Source: an uncultured Solobacterium sp. (GTDB lineage Bacteria > Bacillota_I > Bacilli_A > Erysipelotrichales > Erysipelotrichaceae). From it: DNA of 22,656 nucleotides. The position numbers and the translations under genes were made by a program. The stretch lies in the NCBI GenBank assembly GCA_938041275.1, contig CALISH010000164.1:1-22656 (forward strand), given 5' to 3'. Positions within the stretch are counted from its first letter, which is position 1; each line of letters starts with the position of its first letter. Below the pieces are notes generated by a model, which ran no database searches, was not told where the DNA came from, and saw nothing but the letters and a program-made list of their open reading frames with translations. This document shows, piece after piece, positions 17,057 through 22,656 of this stretch.

Positions 17057-17344
17057 TTAATTCCCTCCAATGACATCCGCAAAATCTTCAAGGTTTTTCT
17101 TCGCACCATCAATAACAGCTTGTGTTGATAAGAAGCGTACAACATCATTTGCAGCAACGTTCCACACAACATCAACAGCTTGATTGAGCGTTCGCGGTGA
17201 TTTATTGCGCCATAAATGATTCAGATAATCCTCAAGATTCCCATATGTAAGAGTAGGCAAATCTTCTTTTTGTAATTTTTGCAATTTAAGAACCATCGTT
17301 AGTTCCACTAATCGATGATTCACATCAAAAGTACTTTGTGACAT
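17057..17344 (-). CDS. ComN-like post-transcriptional regulator
   Basis: This 95-residue protein has no signal peptide or membrane segment and is mostly helical. The stretch LPTLTYGNLEDYLNHLW and the later NDVVRFLSTQAVIDG resemble the post-transcriptional regulator family typified by ComN. Position supports the call: in Bacillus subtilis comN lies directly upstream of secDF, as here. The family is small and the similarity is judged by eye, so the assignment is moderate. A strong AGGAGG site precedes the ATG. It is the first gene of the secDF unit, with two possible promoters upstream. Confidence 0.65.
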   Translation of the reverse strand: MSQSTFDVNHRLVELTMVLKLQKLQKEDLPTLTYGNLEDYLNHLWRNKSPRTLNQAVDVVWNVAANDVVRFLSTQAVIDGAKKNLEDFADVIGGN

Positions 17345-17367
17345 GCCTTCCTCCTAACAACTTAGTT

Positions 17368-17373
17368 ATTATA
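17368..17373 (-). promoter_or_regulatory. Candidate proximal -10 of the comN-secDF unit
   Basis: A perfect minus-strand TATAAT lies 23 bases before the ATG of the ComN-like gene. The best -35 at 17-base spacing is TGGTTA, a poor match. Confidence 0.5.
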
Positions 17374-17423
17374 CCAAAAACATCTTTCGATAACCATACT
17401 CCAAAATGATAATACTCACCAAT

Positions 17424-17429
17424 ATTATA
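17424..17429 (-). promoter_or_regulatory. Candidate distal -10 of the comN-secDF unit
   Basis: A second perfect TATAAT, 56 bases upstream of the proximal one, lies just after the mraY terminator. The -35 is poor (TTTTGG at 17 bases). Either or both may be used. Confidence 0.4.
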
Positions 17430-17457
17430 CTCTGTTTTCAATCTACCAAAACAAAAC

Positions 17458-17483
17458 AAAAAAACCTAGAATTTTCATCTAGG
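17458..17483 (-). terminator. Rho-independent terminator after mraY
   Basis: The 6-bp stem CCTAGA with TCTAGG (17465-17483, 7-base loop) is followed by seven Ts (17458-17464). It begins 1-2 bases after the mraY stop codon and ends the mraZ to mraY unit. Confidence 0.82.
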
Positions 17484-17484
17484 A

Positions 17485-18450
17485 TTAACATATTCCAATG
17501 AGTAGTCCAATTCCTGCTAGAATTGCCTCTACAAGCCAGAACATACGTACGATACTAACTTCAGGCATACCCTTAATGCGGAATGCATAATGAATTGGTG
17601 TATATGGGAATACCTTCTTATGTCTCATCTTTACAGAACCAATTTGAATCATTACGCAAAGTGTTTCAATCACCGGTACACCCGCAATCAAAATTAGTAA
17701 TAATTCTGTTTTGGTAATCATCGCCAAAGCCGCTAATACACCACCTAAGGCCAATGATCCTGTATCACCCATAAATACACGTGCTGGTTTTTTATTATAG
17801 TAAAGATATCCAAGTAAAGCACCAATCAAACATACTACAAAGATAGCTAAGCCAATCTTCTCTTGTTTTAGTGTAATGACTAGATATGGTATTAAAGCGA
17901 TAATACTAACACCAGAGGATAATCCATCCATACCATCCGTTAGATTCACTGCATTGCTTGAACCAGCAAACATAAATAGTACCAAGAAGAAATATGCGAT
18001 ACCTAGCGGTAATACAATACGAGTGATTGGAAGTGTAATTTCTAAAGACGCATGAGAGCGATATAACATGAAGAATACCACCGCTAATAGTACCTGCATC
18101 AAAAACTTATGAAGCGGTTTTAAGCCTTGATTATTTTTGAGTACTGCAATCAAGAAATCATCCACAAAACCGATCAAGCCATACCCCATAAACGCCAGCA
18201 ATACAATTAGCGTGTCCAAATCTTGGAAAATCCCTTTTACAAATATCAAAGTTAATACAACCGGAACAACGATAAACAAGATACCACCCATGATAGGTGT
18301 TCCTGCCTTTTTCTTATCATCCTCCAATGCATATTCACTAACAGTTTGCTTGAAGCTTAGCTTTTTGAGATATTGAATCAAAAATGGCATCGTTACTAGT
18401 ACAATACTAAGACTTAGTACGAAATATAAGCTCATTTGAAATATTGACAT
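17485..18450 (-). CDS. mraY: Phospho-N-acetylmuramoyl-pentapeptide-transferase MraY
   Basis: The 321-residue integral membrane enzyme transfers phospho-MurNAc-pentapeptide to undecaprenyl phosphate, giving lipid I. About ten hydrophobic segments are visible. Signature motifs are FVDDFL with the catalytic pair Asp97-Asp98, NLTDGMDGLSSG at 169-180, and FMGDTGSLALGG at 226-237 with Asp229. The final loop, normally PIHHHFE, reads PIHYAFRIKGMPE (His287 kept, the next two histidines Tyr and Ala). This is unusual, and everything else is intact. AGGAGT lies 4 bases upstream of the ATG. It follows the penicillin-binding protein by 12 bases and closes the operon. Confidence 0.95.
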   Translation of the reverse strand: MSIFQMSLYFVLSLSIVLVTMPFLIQYLKKLSFKQTVSEYALEDDKKKAGTPIMGGILFIVVPVVLTLIFVKGIFQDLDTLIVLLAFMGYGLIGFVDDFLIAVLKNNQGLKPLHKFLMQVLLAVVFFMLYRSHASLEITLPITRIVLPLGIAYFFLVLFMFAGSSNAVNLTDGMDGLSSGVSIIALIPYLVITLKQEKIGLAIFVVCLIGALLGYLYYNKKPARVFMGDTGSLALGGVLAALAMITKTELLLILIAGVPVIETLCVMIQIGSVKMRHKKVFPYTPIHYAFRIKGMPEVSIVRMFWLVEAILAGIGLLIGIC

Positions 18451-18462
18451 ATTTACTCCTGA

Positions 18463-20634
18463 CTACCCACCAAAGTGGATCGATATAGCTGTTCCCTTTT
18501 CAATGTATGAACCTGGCGGTATATCTTGTGAAGTTACAACAGATGTTTCATCACCTGTGATGGTAACATCCAATCCTGTTGCTTGCCAGAATCCAGCCAC
18601 ATCTTGTCTACTCCATCCGAGCATATTCGGAATGTAAATCGTATTGGCATTGGTAACTAAGAATACCTTTTGTCCAGTCGTTACTGAATGACCAGCTTGT
18701 GGATATTGACGAATAACAGTATTTCCATCACCTAAGTTATACAGTTCTGTTCCATACGAAGAAAGAGTATTTTGTACATAACTTAAACTATGGTTGATGA
18801 GGGATGGCATCTCATATACAGAAACAGTTTCTGCTGTATTTTCTGGTGTCTCAGCTACCTGCTCCGCAAAGCCATATTGCATCGCAATACGACGTAGTAA
18901 GTTTACCTGTGGTTGTTGGTTAACTGGTGCACTTGAATCAATTTGGAATGCATAGTAAACCAGAATCTGCGGGTTATCTGCAGGTAAGGCACCCATAAAG
19001 GAATAGATATACTTACCAGATTGATAACTACCATCAACCGCTAATTCAGTTGTACCTGTCTTGCCCATGACTTTACATTCTGGGATACGATAGCCACGAC
19101 CTGTACCCTTATCATCATTTACAACACGATAGAGAATACTCTGCAACTGTTTTGCGGTATCACTTGTAATTGGATGGCCTACTACAGTCTTATTTGCTTT
19201 ATAGATATATTTCGAATTGTCATATCCATCACGAATAGAATCCACGAAATATGGTTTTACCATTGTACCATCAGAGAATACAGCACTATACGCCTGCATC
19301 AACTGTAACATTGTAACCGTAGAGCCCTGGCCAAAGGATAAGGAAAGCTTATCCGATGGATAGGTAAAGTTTAATGTTCCAGTTGCTTCTGGTAAACCAT
19401 CTGTATCCACATCTTTGAAGAAACCAAACTTTCTTAAATACTCTAGGTTAGTATCTGGCGTTATCACTTCATTTTGAACGGTACCTGCTACAGAGTTTAG
19501 CGAGTAGATAAGACCTGTGTCAAAATCAACAGAACCGTATTGATAATGATATGCATTGTAAACACAGCCTAAGCTATTATCTGCCGATGCGCGAATTGGA
19601 TTGTTCTGGCTATCTGTTCCATAGCAGTAAGAATTACCATTTGTTAATTCGGAGCCATTGTACTTACCTTCATTGATAGCTGCAGCCCAAGTAAATGTCT
19701 TTAAAGTAGAACCTGGTTCATAAGGAAGCTGTGCACCTGTATTTGTATAATCTGTAATCTCCCGAATATTTGGGTCGAAGGAATTAGATTGACCCCAAGC
19801 TAAGATCTTACCAGTCTTAATCTCCATGACACCACCCCAAACATTATCTGCACCAAATTGACTTTGTGTCATACTCATGGATTGTTCGAGCGTCTGCTGA
19901 ATGGAGGTATCTAGTGTTAGATAAACGTCATCACCATTTACAGCACTGACCACTTCATCCTTCATTCCAGGTAAACGATAACCATCTTTGTCTGTCTGGT
20001 ATGTACGTGTACCATTTGTACCAGATAGATAAGAGTTTAGGTAAAGCTCTAATCCCATCTGGCCAGTTGTAATACCATGATCATCTTGTTGTGCATAACC
20101 AATTAAGTTCGATGCGAATTGCCCATTTGGATAGATACGCTTAATGGAATCAGTAAACTCAACACCCGGTAATTTATAAGATTCAATGAGTTCCTTGGTT
20201 GCTTGTGATAAACGACGACCACCAATGCCTAACTCTGTTTGATAGATATCTTGAGAAAGGTATCCCATAATTTTGTCATAATCAATTCTCAATATCTCTG
20301 ATAGAACCTTTGCGGTACCCTCTTTATCTTTAACATATGCAATCTGGCCTTCAACGGATTGACGAGCAGAAGATAAAACACAAACGATATCGTATGTACG
20401 ATTATCCTGTGCAATCACCTGACCATTTCTATCATATATAAACCCACGTAACGCTAATGTAGTGTCTGTAACCGTATTGGCAGAATCTGCATAAATACTC
20501 AAATCTGTTCCGGAACGTAAATGTACCTTCCCAATGGTTACGAAAAAAACATTAGAAGCAATCAGCATCATTGCTGCTAATGTCACAATCAATATTCGGC
20601 GTACTTCGTTACGGTATTTCTTTCTTTTTGCCAT
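18463..20634 (-). CDS. Class B penicillin-binding protein with PASTA domains (FtsI/PBP2X-like transpeptidase)
   Basis: This 723-residue protein cross-links septal peptidoglycan. It has a short basic cytoplasmic tail, a single transmembrane anchor near residues 14-35, a PBP dimerisation region, and a transpeptidase domain with the active-site STLK at 309-312, SLN at 378-380 and KTGT at 525-528. Two PASTA repeats (about 607-663 and 664-723) end the protein, as in PBP2X and SpoVD. Its place between ftsL and mraY points to the division enzyme. I chose the ATG at 20634 because GGAG lies 6 bases upstream and it begins MAKRKKYRNEV; the open frame continues to a TTG at 20679 inside ftsL, which has no convincing site. 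Confidence 0.94.
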   Translation of the reverse strand: MAKRKKYRNEVRRILIVTLAAMMLIASNVFFVTIGKVHLRSGTDLSIYADSANTVTDTTLALRGFIYDRNGQVIAQDNRTYDIVCVLSSARQSVEGQIAYVKDKEGTAKVLSEILRIDYDKIMGYLSQDIYQTELGIGGRRLSQATKELIESYKLPGVEFTDSIKRIYPNGQFASNLIGYAQQDDHGITTGQMGLELYLNSYLSGTNGTRTYQTDKDGYRLPGMKDEVVSAVNGDDVYLTLDTSIQQTLEQSMSMTQSQFGADNVWGGVMEIKTGKILAWGQSNSFDPNIREITDYTNTGAQLPYEPGSTLKTFTWAAAINEGKYNGSELTNGNSYCYGTDSQNNPIRASADNSLGCVYNAYHYQYGSVDFDTGLIYSLNSVAGTVQNEVITPDTNLEYLRKFGFFKDVDTDGLPEATGTLNFTYPSDKLSLSFGQGSTVTMLQLMQAYSAVFSDGTMVKPYFVDSIRDGYDNSKYIYKANKTVVGHPITSDTAKQLQSILYRVVNDDKGTGRGYRIPECKVMGKTGTTELAVDGSYQSGKYIYSFMGALPADNPQILVYYAFQIDSSAPVNQQPQVNLLRRIAMQYGFAEQVAETPENTAETVSVYEMPSLINHSLSYVQNTLSSYGTELYNLGDGNTVIRQYPQAGHSVTTGQKVFLVTNANTIYIPNMLGWSRQDVAGFWQATGLDVTITGDETSVVTSQDIPPGSYIEKGTAISIHFGG

Positions 20635-20635
20635 T

Positions 20636-20962
20636 CTAATCTCCAGTTGTCTTGCTAGATCCACCTGTGATAGTGACAATATTCTCCTGTTTCTTACTTA
20701 GACCGTTGCTTGCCGCAATTTCATCAACGCGGTTATTTGATCCTAAGTTCAAGATTTCTACCTTTAGTGCATCATTCTGCGTACCTAATGTTACGATATC
20801 AGCTTCCATTTGTTGTGTCTGAGCACTTAAGGCATTGTTGTAAGTTCTTAAGAATATGGAACTAGCCAAGTAAAGTGTAGCAGAAATCATGAACATCCAT
20901 ATAGAAAAATTTAAAAAAGCTGTATTTTTTTTCCGTTTTTTTCTTTTAACAATCTTGGCCAT
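20636..20962 (-). CDS. ftsL: Cell division protein FtsL
   Basis: This 108-residue protein has a lysine/arginine-rich N-terminus (KRKKRKK), one transmembrane helix around 17-38, and an extracytoplasmic coiled-coil-like segment from about 45 to 80 rich in alternating hydrophobic residues, followed by a short Ser/Thr-rich tail. FtsL is poorly conserved in sequence, so the call rests on topology and on its position between rsmH and the PASTA-PBP, where ftsL sits in dcw clusters. It would join FtsB/DivIC and the transpeptidase at the septum. The start has GGAG 9 bases upstream. It ends 1 base before the penicillin-binding protein start. Confidence 0.82.
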   Translation of the reverse strand: MAKIVKRKKRKKNTAFLNFSIWMFMISATLYLASSIFLRTYNNALSAQTQQMEADIVTLGTQNDALKVEILNLGSNNRVDEIAASNGLSKKQENIVTITGGSSKTTGD

Positions 20963-20966
20963 ATCC

Positions 20967-21902
20967 TTATTCTCCTTTTTTCTCTATTACACGTAGCTTT
21001 GCACTGTGAGAGCGATGATTCTCGTCTAACTCCTCATCAGTAGCTGTGATTGGCTTTTTTGTGATTAAGTTATAATCGGCTTGTTTGATATCTGATGCCT
21101 TAATTGGAATACGCGGGTCAATGTAGGGTGCTGATGAATATTCTTTGAATACATTTTTGACCATCCGGTCTTCCAAGGAATGGAATGTGATAATTGCACA
21201 TCTACCATTTGGCTTTAATATGCTCAGCGCTTCTTCCAATCCTTTTTGTAGTGCTCCAAGTTCATCGTTTACTTCAATACGTAATGCTTGGAATGTTTGT
21301 TTTGCAGGATGCCCTTTTTGACGCAACACCTTGTCAGGTAATGCTGACTTGATTACATCCACCAATTGAAATGTCGTCTCAATTGGTTGGATTGCTCGTT
21401 GCTTTTCAATTGCTCTTGCAATTGACTTTGTAAATTTTTCTTCTCCATACTCGCGTAAGATACGGCAGAGTTCTTCGAAGGAATATGTATTCACGATTTG
21501 ATATGCATCTAATTCTTGCTCTTGATTCATACGCATATCTAAACGTGCATCATATCGATAACTAAATCCTCTCGTTGGATCATCAAACTGCGGAGAGCTA
21601 ACTCCTAAGTCCATCATGATTCCATTCACTTCATAAATCCCTCTTTTTGCAAGTTCTTCCTTCATAGATCGAAAGTCATTGTGAATCATCGTGATATAAG
21701 ACAACACATCTTTCAAGTTCTCTGTAGATTCCGCAATCGCTTGACTATCTTTATCAAATGCGTATAGATGACCACTCTTTAATTTGGAAATGAGATAACC
21801 AGAATGTCCACCGCGTCCCAATGTTCCATCCACATAGATGCCGTCTTCTTTTACATTGAGTGAATCTACTGTTTCTTTTAATAAGACTGATGTGTGCCTC
21901 AT
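20967..21902 (-). CDS. rsmH: 16S rRNA (cytosine(1402)-N(4))-methyltransferase RsmH
   Basis: The 311-residue enzyme methylates N4 of C1402 in 16S rRNA with S-adenosylmethionine. It starts HTSVLLKETVDSL, has the SAM-binding motif VDGTLGRGGHSGYL at 24-37, MDLGVSSPQFDDPTRGFSYR at 97-116, and ITFHSLEDRMVK near 232, all typical. Length is normal. The ATG overlaps the mraZ stop codon as ATGA, indicating translational coupling, and ftsL starts 4 bases after its end. Confidence 0.97.
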   Translation of the reverse strand: MRHTSVLLKETVDSLNVKEDGIYVDGTLGRGGHSGYLISKLKSGHLYAFDKDSQAIAESTENLKDVLSYITMIHNDFRSMKEELAKRGIYEVNGIMMDLGVSSPQFDDPTRGFSYRYDARLDMRMNQEQELDAYQIVNTYSFEELCRILREYGEEKFTKSIARAIEKQRAIQPIETTFQLVDVIKSALPDKVLRQKGHPAKQTFQALRIEVNDELGALQKGLEEALSILKPNGRCAIITFHSLEDRMVKNVFKEYSSAPYIDPRIPIKASDIKQADYNLITKKPITATDEELDENHRSHSAKLRVIEKKGE

Positions 21903-22339
21903 GCTTGTAATAACTCCGTTAAGTCTTCTGCAAAGTCTTCTAATTCACCCATAGATTCTTCGTTGTATTGTTCAAATACTTTCTCTGGCCAAATTTCAAA
22001 GTGATCAGAAGCGCCTACGATGACACAGGCCTTTTCAAATCCTCTATCAGAGATTTGAAATTGAGGTAATAAGATTCTGCCTTGATTATCCACACCACAT
22101 TCATCCGACTTTCCTAAAATACTACGTACGAAAGCACGGGCTTTTTTATTTGTGATTGGTAACTTATTTAGCTTTGACACCAACTCGTTCCATTCATTTT
22201 CCGCAAATGCAGCTAAGCATCCATCCATCCACTCAGTTACGTAAATCTTTGTTGTTAACTGGTCTCTGTATTTCGACGGAATAATCAGTCTGTTTTTCGG
22301 ATCTAGATTGTGTCTGTATTCACCTGTGAACATCACCAT
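21899..22339 (-). CDS. mraZ: Transcriptional regulator MraZ
   Basis: This 146-residue DNA-binding protein is the conserved first gene of dcw clusters; in characterised bacteria it controls its own operon by binding direct repeats upstream. Two SpoVT/AbrB-like halves are visible: FTGEYRHNLDPKNRLIIP near residue 4 and CGVDNQGRILLPQFQ near 75. The first carries NR where KGR is more usual. The ATG at 22339 has GGGGGA 8 bases upstream; a second ATG two codons later would be 14 bases away and is less likely. The promoter and a four-box operator lie directly upstream. Confidence 0.95.
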   Translation of the reverse strand: MVMFTGEYRHNLDPKNRLIIPSKYRDQLTTKIYVTEWMDGCLAAFAENEWNELVSKLNKLPITNKKARAFVRSILGKSDECGVDNQGRILLPQFQISDRGFEKACVIVGASDHFEIWPEKVFEQYNEESMGELEDFAEDLTELLQA

Positions 22340-22348
22340 CTGAATATT

Positions 22349-22389
22349 CCCCCACTTTGCTCCATTTCATACCACTATTCTACCACTTT
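22349..22389 (-). promoter_or_regulatory. Four-box MraZ operator
   Basis: On the minus strand four boxes follow each other at 10-11 base steps: AAAGTGG (22383-22389), AATAGTGG (22372-22379), AAATGG (22362-22367) and AAAGTGG (22352-22358). They match the AAAGTGK consensus reported for Mollicutes and the TGG-core repeats of other MraZ operators. The array begins at the predicted transcription start and its last box runs into the GGGGGA ribosome binding site. Confidence 0.8.
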
Positions 22390-22395
22390 GTTATT

Positions 22396-22401
22396 ATTAT
22401 A
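22396..22401 (-). promoter_or_regulatory. -10 element of the mraZ (dcw) promoter
   Basis: A perfect TATAAT lies 6 bases upstream of the first MraZ box; transcription should start near 22389. The -35 region is a T-rich tract without a clear hexamer (overlapping the tail of the upstream terminator), which fits a promoter under regulator control. Confidence 0.65.
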
Positions 22402-22416
22402 CAAGATAAAAAATAT

Positions 22417-22485
22417 AAAAAAAGAAGAAAAATCTCGCTTTCCATCGGCATTTTTGATAATTTTGCCATTGCTTGATTTTTCTTC
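22417..22485 (-). terminator. Long hairpin terminator after the GNAT gene
   Basis: Outer arms GAAGAAAAATC (22475-22485) and GATTTTTCTTC (22424-22434) pair perfectly over 11 bp, with a 40-base insert that can form an inner GGCA/TGCC stem. Seven Ts follow (22417-22423). The loop is large for a terminator, but the T-tract and position after the stop codon support the call. Confidence 0.6.
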
Positions 22486-22507
22486 ACATATTATTATTCA
22501 TTAAAAT

Positions 22508-22656
22508 TTATCGATACTTTTCTAATCTTATTAACATCTCTTCATCCGGTTCAGTAATATCTCCCTTAAATGTATAACCCATTTTCAAATAGAAAGGTGT
22601 TGCTGTTATAGAAGCCGGTATCTCGATTCTATTTGCCCGAAGGAAGTATTCGTCTT
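22508..22656 (-). CDS. GNAT-family N-acetyltransferase, C-terminal part
   Basis: The last 49 codons of a gene that enters from the right edge. The frame ends RLEKYR before a TAA. The stretch IPASITATPFYLKMGYTFKG is the classic C-terminal part of a GNAT acetyltransferase: a strand, then the helix and turn with FY..mGY that help bind acetyl-CoA. The substrate cannot be told from this fragment. It is on the same strand as mraZ but is separated by a hairpin and the mraZ promoter, so it is a separate unit. Confidence 0.8.
   Translation of the reverse strand, partial: DEYFLRANRIEIPASITATPFYLKMGYTFKGDITEPDEEMLIRLEKYR

Noticed and set aside
20635..20679. Upstream TTG start for the penicillin-binding protein
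   Set aside because: It lies inside ftsL without a suitable site, while the ATG at 20634 has GGAG at proper distance and gives the usual basic N-terminus.
1..22656. CRISPR arrays, tRNA or rRNA genes, insertion sequences, prophage or toxin-antitoxin modules
   Set aside because: No regularly spaced repeats, no cloverleaf, no transposase or phage-like proteins and no strand switches were seen; gene content is uniform housekeeping.

Overview
The window reads as a chromosomal housekeeping region of a low-GC Gram-positive bacterium (Bacillota), with every supported gene on the minus strand. The Erysipelotrichia is my best guess at class. The grounds are the AT-rich composition, strong AGGAGG-type ribosome binding sites, a T-box leader, a pyruvate:ferredoxin oxidoreductase that implies anaerobic metabolism, a YneF-family protein, and an mraZ operator whose boxes resemble the AAAGTGK boxes described for Mollicutes. 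The class assignment is inference; no rRNA or other marker is present to fix it.

Read in the direction of transcription (right to left): the end of a GNAT acetyltransferase gene enters at the right edge and ends in a long hairpin. Next comes the first part of a division and cell wall (dcw) cluster: mraZ, rsmH, ftsL, a PASTA-containing class B penicillin-binding protein and mraY, closed by an intrinsic terminator. A second unit carries a ComN-like small protein, the fused secDF, a HAD phosphatase, murD, recJ and apt, with an internal hairpin after secDF and a terminator after apt. Then come rel (ppGpp synthetase/hydrolase), a promoter with a T-box leader driving hisS-aspS, a structured RNA of about 185 nt that I call 6S RNA, a thioredoxin-fold lipoprotein, yneF, and finally a large pyruvate:ferredoxin oxidoreductase.

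The order comN-secDF-recJ-apt-rel-hisS-aspS-6S matches a block I know from Bacillus subtilis. Here it is joined directly to the start of the dcw cluster, with murD and a HAD gene placed between secDF and recJ. The genes cover envelope growth and division (mraZ to mraY, murD), protein export (secDF), DNA repair and nucleotide salvage (recJ, apt), and the response to amino-acid shortage: rel senses starvation and the next operon is controlled by tRNA charging through the T-box.

No new defence, mobile or biosynthetic system is visible. The points most worth a second look are regulatory or residue-level: overlapping Asp/His specifier codons in the T-box, the four-box mraZ operator with a two-box look-alike upstream of the oxidoreductase, an altered HHH motif in MraY, and a thioredoxin-like lipoprotein that has serines where the redox cysteines would be.
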